This document shows positions 55,540 through 63,996 of a stretch of 64,000 nt of DNA, piece after piece; the first letter of the stretch is position 1, and every line of letters begins with the position of its first letter. The DNA is taken from positions 1-64,000 of the forward strand of contig NZ_VTPS01000005.1 of the NCBI RefSeq assembly GCF_008274215.1, written 5' to 3'. Made by a program: the position numbers and the translations under genes. The DNA comes from Calorimonas adulescens (lineage in GTDB: Bacteria > Bacillota > Thermoanaerobacteria > Thermoanaerobacterales > UBA4877). Below the pieces are notes generated by a model, which made no database searches, was not told the origin of the DNA, and saw nothing but the letters and a program-made list of their open reading frames with translations.

Positions 55540-56339
55540 TATTCCTCCAATCCCACTGAATCTGATTACCCCCGGTTTTACTATGTTGTCTTGAATAGAT
55601 AGAATTACAAAATTTGTAAAACATTACATAAAACCTGCTTAAAAAGCACTTGCCTGCACTTATCATCTCCCCCTATCTAATATCAGATGTCTTACAATTA
55701 ATATTCTATATAAACCTTGAAAATCCTCCCTCATTATGTAAAAAATAAAAAATATATACTATACTTTATTACCTGATCCATCTGATATTAATAACTATTT
55801 TTCATCAAAATCAATGATTATTATACTCTAATTATTAGACAGTATTAGAACGTTTTATAATCAAATGGGTACTGCTAAAATCCCACAGGTAACCATAGGT
55901 CCCAGGGCATATATTTCATACTTCACATTATCTGCTATAATCTTTCCCCACATCTCTTCATAAAACCTATTATTGCAACTTTTAAAATAATAAATGCTAT
56001 AAACATCACGATAACATACAAGAAACCCAAGGTTGGAGCAAATTTACGAACAAATGAAAAGGCAGCTGCAATATCAGACATTGGTTCCATCGCTTGCCAG
56101 CCTCTTCACATATATCCAATTGTTCCTTTTTTTACCCATCTCCTTTATGCCCATAAAAAGATTATATGCAACCAACAAACCCAATATAATAGTCCAATTC
56201 ATTCATATTCTGGATTGTTTTAAATTATACATCCTATTTGTAAAATTACTGTTATCTTTATATTAAAATAAAGTTAAATCGGCTTGATGCAGAATCAAAT
56301 TCATGGTAAAACTGTCATAAGGAGGTGTAGTCATAAATC
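55540..56339. other. 800-bp AT-rich interval upstream of two divergent genes
   Basis: The left part is the promoter and leader of the surface-protein gene (an AGGAG-like site precedes its start). The middle holds one small open frame on the minus strand, listed separately. The right end has AAGGAGGTG about 12 nt before the rubrerythrin-VIT start. I see no RNA gene. Confidence 0.5.
55935..56090 (-). CDS. Possible 51-residue single-span membrane peptide
   Basis: The frame reads MEPMSDIAAAFSFVRKFAPT, a hydrophobic span (LGFLYVIVMFIAFIILKVAI) and a basic end, FMKRCGERL. Protein-like composition and a clean membrane helix suggest coding, but the ribosome site is weak. It may be the tail of a lost gene. 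Confidence 0.35.
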   Translation of the reverse strand: MEPMSDIAAAFSFVRKFAPTLGFLYVIVMFIAFIILKVAIIGFMKRCGERL

Positions 56340-57422
56340 ATGAATGAAATTGAAATGGCATTAGGGTTTTATAAAGAGGAGTTTAATGCTGCAAAGCTCT
56401 ATTCCTATCTGTCGCAGATTGAAAAAGACGAAGAAAACAAAAAGAAATTCAATGAGCTCTACCAGATAGAAGCAGAACATGTGAAGTTCTGGTATAAATT
56501 TTTGAAGGACAGGGGTTATACCCTTTCCGAGCGTGTCAGTTCATTTAGTCTGATCTGGTCTAAGTTTCTACGCTCTATACTTGGGCCACGTCTTTACACC
56601 TCTTTCTTAGAGATGACGGAGTCCACCAGTACAGAGACATATTACGAATTTTTAACCTCGGTAGAGATGTCCGATACTGAAAGGGAGAACCTGAAAAAGA
56701 TAATAGAGGACGAACTTGACCATGAGAATTTTTTTGAGGGTGTACAGAATGCTCTACCTGTTGGTAACATAAGGGATTTTATAATGGGTATGAACGACGG
56801 TATAGTGGAACTGCTGGGCGCCGTGACAGGGTTGTCCGCTGTATATCCGACAAATCCTCTTTTCGTGGGTATAAACGGGCTTGTGGTCGGCCTGGCCGGA
56901 GCTCTCTCTATGGCCATAGGCACATTTATATCCGTAAGGTCTCAAAGACAGGTAAACGAAGGCATAAAGAAAAAAATGTCCCTTCTCTTCAGTGTATCCA
57001 AGGAGAGGGCCAAACGAGAACTTATCAATAAACTGGCTGAGTCAGGTATGCCCGAAGATATGAGCAACGAGGTTGCCGAAAGGATAGGGGAAAATGAGGA
57101 TTCAATGATTGGGTTACTGGTCGAAGAGTCTGATGAGAATGAACTAAGGTCTGCTATCTTTACCGGCCTGGCCTACATCATCGGCGTTGTATTCCCTGTG
57201 CTGCCCTACTTCTTGATGGGTTCATCCTTCTCTGCCCTGGCTTTATCTGCGCTTTTAGCCGGCCTGGCCCTGGCCATTGTGGCCTCAGTAGTATCTCTGA
57301 CCGCTGGAAACCCCAATATAAAGGGCAAGATTGCAGAGATGGTAATATCTGGCCTTGGTGCCGCAGTAGTATCATACCTCTTCGGTCTTTTGGTACAGGG
57401 TGTATTCGGAATAAGTGCATAG
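56340..57422 (+). CDS. Rubrerythrin-VIT1 fusion (MbfA-like metal transporter)
   Basis: Residues 1-135 form a ferritin-like four-helix domain with metal ligands in EEFNAAKLYSYLSQ near 14, YQIEAEHVKFWY near 41 and EDELDHENFF near 123. Residues about 145-360 are a VIT1/CCC1 transporter domain with IMGMNDGIVELLGAVTGLSA near 148. The diiron domain is thought to sense or oxidise iron or peroxide and gate export of iron or manganese. Three palindrome copies lie in membrane segments, all Gly-Leu-Ala (56889, 57165, 57261). Confidence 0.93.
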   Translation: MNEIEMALGFYKEEFNAAKLYSYLSQIEKDEENKKKFNELYQIEAEHVKFWYKFLKDRGYTLSERVSSFSLIWSKFLRSILGPRLYTSFLEMTESTSTETYYEFLTSVEMSDTERENLKKIIEDELDHENFFEGVQNALPVGNIRDFIMGMNDGIVELLGAVTGLSAVYPTNPLFVGINGLVVGLAGALSMAIGTFISVRSQRQVNEGIKKKMSLLFSVSKERAKRELINKLAESGMPEDMSNEVAERIGENEDSMIGLLVEESDENELRSAIFTGLAYIIGVVFPVLPYFLMGSSFSALALSALLAGLALAIVASVVSLTAGNPNIKGKIAEMVISGLGAAVVSYLFGLLVQGVFGISA

Positions 57423-57436
57423 AATCTGTTACAGTT

Positions 57437-57471
57437 GGCATCAGGAGCACAATAATGTGGCTCCGGATGCC
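57437..57471 (+). terminator. Hairpin downstream of the VIT gene
   Basis: GGCATC-A-GGAGC pairs with GGCTCC-G-GATGCC region across a short loop, ending in CTTCCTTCC. It lies 14 bases after the stop. Confidence 0.6.
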
Positions 57472-57591
57472 AGCTTCCTTCCCTATAGGCTATCTAAAGC
57501 ACATCCCTGATTGCCTTGTACCACTCACGGCTCATCATGGCACATTTATTAGCAGAAATAAATAGGCCTCAAAGCGTCGATAATACAACTA

Positions 57592-58086
57592 TCATATTTC
57601 ATGTTTACTTCTCGATAATAAAAACTTAAATGCTGTTTTAATTAAAGTGATAATAAGAACCACTATCGTAATTTCAGCAACTAAAAAAGTTGGTTCTAGT
57701 AAATAATAAGTAGAAAATATAACATGAAGAATAATACTAACGATTATAATAGACAACAAAGAAATAAAACTTATAATTAAGTATTCATTAACACCTTTAT
57801 ATTTTTTGTTTCTATACTTAATAATGTTTAATACCAAATACATTACATTAATTATAATTAATAGATTGTCCATAAACGAGGTTAGAGTTGTAATATTGTG
57901 CGCTTTCTCAAAATAGAATTTTTGCTGTTCTGGATATGTATTAAACAATATAAACAGCTTATTTTTTGAAACCTCTAAATATAAATAAATTGCATTTAAA
58001 ACATAGAAGATCAATAAATATAATTTAGCTAATTTGTTATCCTTTAAGTATATATAGTTTTTTAATTTAATTGATAAATTAGACAT
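57592..58086 (-). CDS. Four-span membrane protein of unknown function
   Basis: From ATG 58086 (GGGGGG 5 nt upstream) the 164 residues give hydrophobic segments near 22-40, 68-90, 104-130 and 134-155 with lysine-rich loops. A frame extension up to 58326 overlaps the next gene and is not supported. AT-rich, with many Ile codons. No recognised family. Confidence 0.6.
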   Translation of the reverse strand: MSNLSIKLKNYIYLKDNKLAKLYLLIFYVLNAIYLYLEVSKNKLFILFNTYPEQQKFYFEKAHNITTLTSFMDNLLIIINVMYLVLNIIKYRNKKYKGVNEYLIISFISLLSIIIVSIILHVIFSTYYLLEPTFLVAEITIVVLIITLIKTAFKFLLSRSKHEI

Positions 58087-58261
58087 GATAAGCCCCCCAA
58101 GTAAATCTATTGCTAGCTCGTTGCAGAACACTACAACTCGCATAGATGCTACATTTTTATATATTGAAATGGCTGGATTCTCCTCATTTTGGGTATATAT
58201 ATTGTGAATATAACCGAACTCAAATTGAAAGGAGAATTCTATACAAAAAGCGTAGAAAGCT

Positions 58262-58636
58262 TTACTCAGAAAGACTCCCAGGGATTGTCTTCCATATAGT
58301 AAAATATTTAGAATATTGTGTATCACTGATGCTAATAGTAGATGTCATAGAATTGTTTTGCTTTTGAAAAACATAGCCACCATTGTATTGACCTCTATAT
58401 TTAAACCCTTTGCTTTCTATAAATGAAATTATTGAATCGGCACCACCATCTGTTTTTGTTATATACCTTGCTGAATCTATCGGTACTACATTATTATTGG
58501 ATAGCAGGAGATTAATGATACCTCTGAATATAGGTATTGGGTTGCCCTCCCGAAATATGGCGGAGCCGAAGATAAAATATAATGCTGCCAAAATTAAGGC
58601 TATTACAACGCAAAGAATTAATAACTTATTTTTCAT
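58262..58636 (-). CDS. Small membrane-anchored protein
   Basis: The 124 residues have one N-terminal membrane span (KLLILCVVIALILAALYFIF) and an outside domain beginning REGNPIPIFRGI, with YITKTDGGADSIISFIESKG in the middle. Similar short anchored proteins with a Glu-Gly-Asn-Pro segment occur in Bacilli, function unknown. It is upstream of the four-span membrane protein. Confidence 0.6.
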   Translation of the reverse strand: MKNKLLILCVVIALILAALYFIFGSAIFREGNPIPIFRGIINLLLSNNNVVPIDSARYITKTDGGADSIISFIESKGFKYRGQYNGGYVFQKQNNSMTSTISISDTQYSKYFTIWKTIPGSLSE

Positions 58637-59375
58637 TCACTTATTCCCCCCTCCTTTTTAAGGTAGTGTTAAAAGTATTTATATGCTATGATCTATATTA
58701 CATTATATATCTTGCTTATGCGTATGCCTTTACCCCCTATTATTGCGGCAAACCTCTTTCCAAAAAGCGTGACCGTAAGAATTTCTTCGTTTATATCTGT
58801 GTAAATATGCATTGCCCTTTTTATGTCCATAACCTTACTTCTATGTACAAACCCTTCTATGCCTTCTTCTACTGATCTTCCTCATATCAGAAACCCTAAG
58901 TATGTCTTTGATCTTATTTTTACATATTATATCAATTATGGTTTGAGTACCAGGTAGAAAGCTTCTGTCTTGTATTATATATATAATATCGGGTGCCTCA
59001 TCAAGCTGTGGCTAATTATGCTGCTTTTGTTGGCAGGATATTAAAACCCTTCATCGATAACTATCTTTGTGACTAAAACTGCTTATGATAAATACTCACA
59101 AATACGTTAATCGGTGTTTATTATTAAGGTTTTGCATATACTATCATTTACATAGTTATAATTATTTTTTTAAAACAGATTTATCTTATTAGATTAAACT
59201 TTTCTTAATATCAAGGAGAAATGTCAATAATAAATCAAATTATAGTATTCTATATATAATACATTATATATTGTAAATTATCATAAATCATTCTATAATA
59301 TTTAAAATATAACTAAGGGTTATTATATATTGAACTCTGTGCCCATTATGTAATAACCCTTACTGCTAAATACAG
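58637..59375. other. Gene-free interval with IS relic and inverted repeat
   Basis: Besides the transposase relic, the interval is AT-rich. AAGGGTTATTA (59314-59324) and TAATAACCCTT (59350-59360) are exact inverted copies just downstream of the secreted-protein gene and probably form its terminator hairpin, although no long T-run follows. Confidence 0.5.
58715..59105 (+). mobile_element. Transposase relic with zinc-ribbon and DDE front
   Basis: The plus strand reads YYCGKPLSKKRDRKNFFVYI, then NMHCPFYVHNL, the cysteine-rich front of a transposase (pattern CGKPL...C-x-x-x-x-CPYY-x-x-NL). Further on it reads PHQAVANYAAFVGRILKPF and IDNYL, the segment before the catalytic domain. Stops and gaps separate the parts. 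The family could not be fixed. Confidence 0.55.
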
Positions 59376-60095
59376 CTAATATAAATCAGTTAGACCAATA
59401 TTTATTGCATAAGTCTTAGCTTTCGTGGTAAGATAAACCATACCGCTAACTGCGGCGCTAACCTCTACGATGTCAAGTCCTTTGGTAATTCCGAGTGATG
59501 CACTAACAGAATATTTAAGAACAGCGGTTTGACTAATTCTTGCAGAAGTAGAAGTATTTTCGATATTAAATCCACCACCAATTATTTCTGCAACGCTAAA
59601 ACCTGGTATATACATTATGGGTTGTCCAATGCTTTCAATTTGAATTGGTTTGTTATACGCATTGCTCCAAAGATATTTTACTTCGGTTGCAATATTAACT
59701 CTGAAAACTTTTTTATTGCTATTGATATCTCCTGCTTTTTTATCAATCGTTTTATATCTTATTTCTTCATCCTGGACCATCGGGCTATTTTTTAGTAACG
59801 AATATATTTCTTCATCGTTAATTTTTTTTGCTTCTTCAAAAGTAATTCCTTTTTGTTGAGCTATACTTGCAATATATCTTTCTTCTGTATTTGGAGCATA
59901 ATCAAATGGATTAGTTGACTTCGTGTTGCTTTCGTGAGAAACAGTTGGCGTATTGATTATAGTATCTACAGAATATGTTTTATCTAAATCTTTATCTGCT
60001 GCATAAACCTCCATATTAAAATTTGCTGAAATTATGCTTAGAATTAACGCAATTGCAAAAATCACACCATACAGTTTTTTATATTTTTTAAACAT
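59376..60095 (-). CDS. Secreted protein controlled by a LytTR-box promoter
   Basis: The 239 residues start with a signal peptide cut near VYA-ADKD (residue 32). The mature part has a linker (THE Ser/Thr/Asn-rich stretch to residue 65), a helical segment YIASIAQQKGITFEEAKKIN, and a beta-rich C-terminal domain with SARISQTAVLKYSVSASLGI. I do not recognise it; bacteriocin or exoprotein roles are possible. GGGGAAAGAC precedes the ATG. The promoter about 220 nt upstream matches that of the AgrD-like gene. Confidence 0.7.
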   Translation of the reverse strand: MFKKYKKLYGVIFAIALILSIISANFNMEVYAADKDLDKTYSVDTIINTPTVSHESNTKSTNPFDYAPNTEERYIASIAQQKGITFEEAKKINDEEIYSLLKNSPMVQDEEIRYKTIDKKAGDINSNKKVFRVNIATEVKYLWSNAYNKPIQIESIGQPIMYIPGFSVAEIIGGGFNIENTSTSARISQTAVLKYSVSASLGITKGLDIVEVSAAVSGMVYLTTKAKTYAINIGLTDLY

Positions 60096-60313
60096 GTCTT
60101 TCCCCTTTTCATTCTAATAAATTTATATAAACTAGGTCTATCGATTTACGACCATACTTATGCTTAGACAAATTACGTTTTAATGATCAATCCTCAATTT
60201 TCATCCCTCTTTCCTTAAAATATTGTGTTATGTTGTATAATAATACATGTAATTATAGTCAATTATAGATACCCATTGGACCCATCTCCTTTTGACTTTT
60301 CATATTTATATTA

Positions 60314-60377
60314 TTCTACATAACTTTTTATTTTCCTGCATGTTTGGAACAACTGTTCGATTTCGAGGTATGAACGG
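60314..60377 (-). promoter_or_regulatory. LytTR-box promoter of the secreted-protein gene
   Basis: Two direct repeats lie 21 bp apart: TATGAACGG (60369-60377) and AACAACTGT (60348-60356). After 26 bases comes ATGTAGAA (60314-60321), the same box at the same distance as in the AgrD-like promoter; GCAGGAAA in between is also shared. So a regulator with an AgrA/VirR-type LytTR domain should activate both. Confidence 0.82.
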
Positions 60378-60473
60378 TAGATCAAAGGTAAAATTAAATG
60401 AAAAATGTCGTTTATTATCAATGATTTAAAACTTAATTTTAATACAAATCGATATGCTTCTCCTCTATTTTTA

Positions 60474-60545
60474 TCAGAATACTTTTCTTCTATATTTCGG
60501 AGCAAATACTATGTGATATTTACAATTCCATTTGGTATGTGATAA
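60474..60545 (-). mobile_element. IS200/IS605 TnpA fragment
   Basis: The minus strand reads HTKWNCKYHIVFAPKYRRKV and Phe, then stops. This is the N-terminus of IS200-family TnpA transposases. The rest is lost. The relic lies just upstream of the LytTR promoter. Confidence 0.75.
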
Positions 60546-60643
60546 ACTATGAATATCATTATTCATAATGATAATAACCTTCTTGTGATTTTTAATTTGT
60601 AGTTGACAGACCACAAATCTATTTTATCACCTGGAGGTTATTT

Positions 60644-61039
60644 TTGGAGAATCATCGCCAAAGCTTCACTGAACCCCTGGCCGAACCAGGGGTATTCATA
60701 TACAAAAAGAGGCCTGGCCGCCTCCCGCCTTCAGACACCGTGAGAAGGCTCTACTTTGAACTCCTGACCCTGTTAAACGGTACCTGCCTTCCGCTAAAAA
60801 CGTCAATGACGTCGAGGAATATCATGGCAGCGGTGTCTGACAGATGGCCCGATACAGCGGATGACATAGCTGTATTCACAGACTGCTACGAAAAGTTGAG
60901 ATATGAAAAGAAAACCATGGATGCCGAGGAGCTAAAGTATGCCAAGACCCTTTTCGACAACATAAAAAGTTTTATAATATCACCTGACACAAAAGGAGAT
61001 GTAAAATATGCACGTGATGATAGAAAACAGGGATTATGA
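60644..61039 (+). CDS. DUF4129-like small protein
   Basis: The 131 residues contain RLPPSDTVRRLYFELLTLLN near 26 and VFTDCYEKLRYEKKTMDAEE near 77, the pattern of DUF4129, usually the C-terminal tail of transglutaminase-like membrane proteins. It may be a shortened relative. TTG start with GGAGG 7 nt upstream. It overlaps the kinase gene by about 30 nt. The palindrome copy at 60711 reads Arg-Pro-Gly. Confidence 0.6.
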   Translation: MENHRQSFTEPLAEPGVFIYKKRPGRLPPSDTVRRLYFELLTLLNGTCLPLKTSMTSRNIMAAVSDRWPDTADDIAVFTDCYEKLRYEKKTMDAEELKYAKTLFDNIKSFIISPDTKGDVKYARDDRKQGL

Positions 61040-62654
61040 ATTTCCTGCAGGTACAAAAATCATAGATATGGCAAGAGAGGTATTAAAGGACAAATACACA
61101 AAGGTACTCGCAGCCACACTGGACAACAGATTTGTAAATCTCCATCAAAAGGTAGACAGGGACTGCAGCATAGGGTTTATTGACCTCTCAGGTGAAAACG
61201 GCGAAAGGATATACGCCAGGAGCCTTGCCTTTGTACTCTCTAAGGCTGTCAAGGACCTTTATCCTGAGGGTACCCTTACCGTAGAGCACTCCCTTGGTAA
61301 TGGTCTGTACTGTGAAATAAACAATGTCAGGATAACGGAGACAATAGCAAGCAAATTGGAGGCCAGGATGGCTGAAATCGTAAAACAGGATATCCCGTTG
61401 ATTCCAGAGACCGTCCCTGTTGATGAGGCAATAGAACGGTTTTCAAAGGAAGGTTCCCGTGAGAAGGCCGAAATAATAGGATATTCCAGCAAGAAATCTA
61501 TTGATATTTACTCTATAGACGGCTATACTGACTGTCTTTACGGCCCACTCGTACCGTCCACCGGTTATTTGAAGCTATTCAAGCTCAGGTGTTATCTCCC
61601 CGGACTTTTAATCCTCTATCCCCACGGGGATAGCCCGGATACAATACCCCCATTCAGGGACCTGCCGAAGCTGGCAGCAGTATTTAAAGAGAGTGAAAAC
61701 TGGGGAAGGATACTTAATATAAGCTATGCAGCATCTTTGAACAGGGATATTGAAACAGGCCAGGCCAAAGACCTCGTCCTTATTTCCGAGGCACTCCATG
61801 AAAAAAAGATAGCTGAGATAGCAGACATGATATCCAGAAATAGCGAAGGTACAAGGCTGATATGTATAGCAGGGCCCTCATCCTCTGGAAAGACTTCCTT
61901 TTCCAAAAGGCTCAGCATACAGCTCCGTGTTAATGGTCTGCGGCCGCTCCCCATATCCCTTGATAACTTTTACCTCCCAAGGGAATTATGTCCAAGGGAT
62001 GCAAATGGTGAGTATGACTTTGAGTCCATTGAGGCCCTCGACCTTAACCTCTTTAACGAGACCATGAAGTCGCTCATACAGGGGAATGAGGTGAGGCTAC
62101 CGGTCTTTACATTTAAGTCCGGCATAAGAGAGTTTACCGACCCCATAAGAATCGATGAAAACCAGCCAATAATTATAGAGGGAATCCATGGACTAAACGA
62201 AAGACTGACCTCTTCCATACCCAAAAACATGAAATTTAAGATATATATAAGTGCGCTGACTCAGATAAATATTGATGAGACCAACAGGATACCCACTACA
62301 TACAGCAGACTGATACGCAGAATAGTAAGGGATTATAAGTTCAGGGGTGCCTCAGCCCTGGAGACACTTAAGATGTGGGATGAGGTAAGAAAGGGAGAGG
62401 AAAAAAACATATTTCCTTACCAGGAGGAGGCCGACGTAATGTTCAACTCCTCACTGCCATATGAGCTTCCGGTATTAAAAAGATATGCAGAACCACTGCT
62501 CATATCAGTGCCCGACACAGTACCGGAATATTCTATAGCCTCTACGCTCCTTAATATACTGTCCTTTTTCCTTCCCATGGATGATGAGTCTTTCATACCT
62601 CATAACTCTATACTGAGGGAGTTTATTGGCGGGAGTTGCTTCGACGTTTATTAG
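61008..62654 (+). CDS. Nucleoside (uridine-like) kinase with TGS and ThrRS-like N-terminal domains
   Basis: The 548 residues comprise a TGS-like domain (1-60), a threonyl-tRNA-synthetase-like second domain (to about 170), a linker and a C-terminal P-loop kinase with GPSSSGKTSFSKRL near 289, ISLDNFYLPRE near 312 and IIIEGIHGLN near 385. This architecture is known in Firmicutes and phosphorylates uridine or related nucleosides; the role of the front is unclear. It converges with the EamA gene, overlapping 32 bp. Confidence 0.9.
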   Translation: MHVMIENRDYEFPAGTKIIDMAREVLKDKYTKVLAATLDNRFVNLHQKVDRDCSIGFIDLSGENGERIYARSLAFVLSKAVKDLYPEGTLTVEHSLGNGLYCEINNVRITETIASKLEARMAEIVKQDIPLIPETVPVDEAIERFSKEGSREKAEIIGYSSKKSIDIYSIDGYTDCLYGPLVPSTGYLKLFKLRCYLPGLLILYPHGDSPDTIPPFRDLPKLAAVFKESENWGRILNISYAASLNRDIETGQAKDLVLISEALHEKKIAEIADMISRNSEGTRLICIAGPSSSGKTSFSKRLSIQLRVNGLRPLPISLDNFYLPRELCPRDANGEYDFESIEALDLNLFNETMKSLIQGNEVRLPVFTFKSGIREFTDPIRIDENQPIIIEGIHGLNERLTSSIPKNMKFKIYISALTQINIDETNRIPTTYSRLIRRIVRDYKFRGASALETLKMWDEVRKGEEKNIFPYQEEADVMFNSSLPYELPVLKRYAEPLLISVPDTVPEYSIASTLLNILSFFLPMDDESFIPHNSILREFIGGSCFDVY

Positions 62655-63507
62655 GCGGGTCAACAAGGGTCATGGCCAGACCAGCAAACATGATGAGCAT
62701 ACCAACTATTGAATTAGGGCTGGGCACTTCGTTTAAGACCAGTGCCCCAAGTATAACCCCAAACGTCACCTCCTGGGTGGATATAAGGCTGGCATAGGTA
62801 GGATGCACATACCTGACACCTGCGTTGTACAGCGTGTGGCCCATGGCCGTAGGCAAGAGCCCAAGAAGTATTATTGATACTATGTGGACAGCTCTCAATG
62901 GGATCACAAAGCCCACGAGAGAGAATGGGAGCAAGAATATGGCTGCAAAAAGATACACCCAGAACACATATTTCAGGAGTGGATAATTATTTCTCTCTCT
63001 CCTTCCGGCAACTGAATATAGAGCATAGCATATAGCAGAAATCACAGCCATGGAATCTCCCATCAGCATCTTGATGTTTATGGTAGCCTCAAATCCAGCC
63101 AGCACCACCATTCCTATCAGTGTAACAGCTATGCCGGCGTACTTGTATGCCGGCAGCTTTTCTTTAAGTATATAAGCAGTCAAAATTGTCACAAACACTG
63201 GAGACAGATAGACCAGACTCAATGAATGGGCTATAGTGGTATAAAACAATGACTGATTGTAAAAATAAAAATGAAAAGCCGTTATAAGGCCATAGATAAA
63301 GAACTTTGTGTACTCCTCTTTCTTTAGCGACATGTGAATCCCGGTGAACCTTGCTGCAATGTATATGAAAAATGAACCGGCAAAAAGCCTTAAGGACGCA
63401 ATCTCAGCAGCCGGAATCCCAACAGCCAGACGTGTAAAAATGGCACTGGTCCCAAAAAAGAAAGTGCCTATGAGCGTCAGCAGCAAACCCCTTTTTGAAT
63501 CCTCCAT
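62623..63507 (-). CDS. EamA-family (DMT) permease
   Basis: The 294 residues give about ten membrane spans in two EamA halves, with LIGTFFFGTSAIFTRLAVG near 11 and the second half opening with MGDSMAVISAICYALYSVAG near 149. DMT permeases export amino acids or other metabolites; substrate unknown. Convergent with the kinase gene. Confidence 0.9.
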   Translation of the reverse strand: MEDSKRGLLLTLIGTFFFGTSAIFTRLAVGIPAAEIASLRLFAGSFFIYIAARFTGIHMSLKKEEYTKFFIYGLITAFHFYFYNQSLFYTTIAHSLSLVYLSPVFVTILTAYILKEKLPAYKYAGIAVTLIGMVVLAGFEATINIKMLMGDSMAVISAICYALYSVAGRRERNNYPLLKYVFWVYLFAAIFLLPFSLVGFVIPLRAVHIVSIILLGLLPTAMGHTLYNAGVRYVHPTYASLISTQEVTFGVILGALVLNEVPSPNSIVGMLIMFAGLAMTLVDPPNKRRSNSRQ

Positions 63508-63683
63508 AATCTCTACCCCATTATTTTTTATCTATGCGACCATTATATCATAGAATCACAATCAGTATTATAAAACAATTCTTTTATATATGGCAGCGGC
63601 ATACCGGCTTCTAACTAAATGTTGCTCATAGTATAACTTAAAATGGAGATAATATCTACTGTAGAAATCATGGAGGTGAAAAC

Positions 63684-63947
63684 ATGGCAAAGCGAGTAGC
63701 TGTAGAGAGCTCACTGACCGATGTAAAAAATTATCTCTCTCAAAAAGGATATGAGGTCATAGATATATCTGACAACTCACCAGAATCTATATCCAATGTT
63801 CAGTATGACGCTATAGTCGCCACAGGGCTTGACAGCAACACCATGGGCATGGAAGACATAAGGACTCAGGCCCCTGTGATACAGGCAAGAGGTTTGACGG
63901 TAGAGGATGTGTATAAAAGGCTGGAGGATTTAAAGCGCCGGGTATAG
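63684..63947 (+). CDS. YkuS-like UPF0180 family protein
   Basis: The 87 residues match the short UPF0180/YkuS group: VAVESSLTDVKNYLSQKGYE near 5, YDAIVATGLDSNTMGM near 41 and IQARGLTVEDVYKRLE near 66. Function is not established. GGAGGTGA precedes the ATG. It is monocistronic. Confidence 0.85.
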   Translation: MAKRVAVESSLTDVKNYLSQKGYEVIDISDNSPESISNVQYDAIVATGLDSNTMGMEDIRTQAPVIQARGLTVEDVYKRLEDLKRRV

Positions 63948-63976
63948 GCCCGGCTCATGCCCTTATAAATAAAGAT

Positions 63977-63996
63977 AGTCTACCTCATGGTAGACT
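63977..63996 (+). terminator. Hairpin after the YkuS-like gene
   Basis: AGTCTACC and GGTAGACT form a perfect 8-bp stem with a 4-base loop at the window edge; any T-run beyond 64000 cannot be seen. Confidence 0.6.

Larger units (their letters stand above)
4062..61766. repeat. Dispersed 9-bp palindrome GGCCWGGCC, 25 copies
   Basis: Exact copies of GGCCTGGCC or GGCCAGGCC start at 4062, 5356, 22318, 24883, 26518, 26644, 27524, 27571, 30576, 30954, 39477, 40212, 42840, 43242, 44285, 44432, 46406, 46519, 47588, 47935, 56889, 57165, 57261, 60711 and 61758. A rough zero-order estimate at about 40 percent GC predicts about 0.1 copy in 64 kb. The word falls in three codon phases, read as Gly-Leu/Gln-Ala, Ala-Arg-Pro, or Arg/Gly-Pro-Gly, so the constraint is on DNA and not on protein. 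One copy (24883) is in a decayed gene. None lies in 5.4-22.3, 31.0-39.4, 48.0-56.8 or 57.3-60.7 kb. Its core CCWGG is the Dcm/EcoRII-type site. It resembles the cyanobacterial HIP1 phenomenon in kind, not in sequence. Confidence 0.9.

Noticed and set aside
58087-58326. N-terminal extension of the four-span membrane protein
   Set aside because: It overlaps the neighbouring gene, lacks a ribosome site at its start, and a good GGGGGG site precedes the inner ATG.
60311-60505. 64-codon minus-strand frame across the second LytTR promoter
   Set aside because: It is the out-of-frame remainder of the IS200 relic plus promoter DNA.
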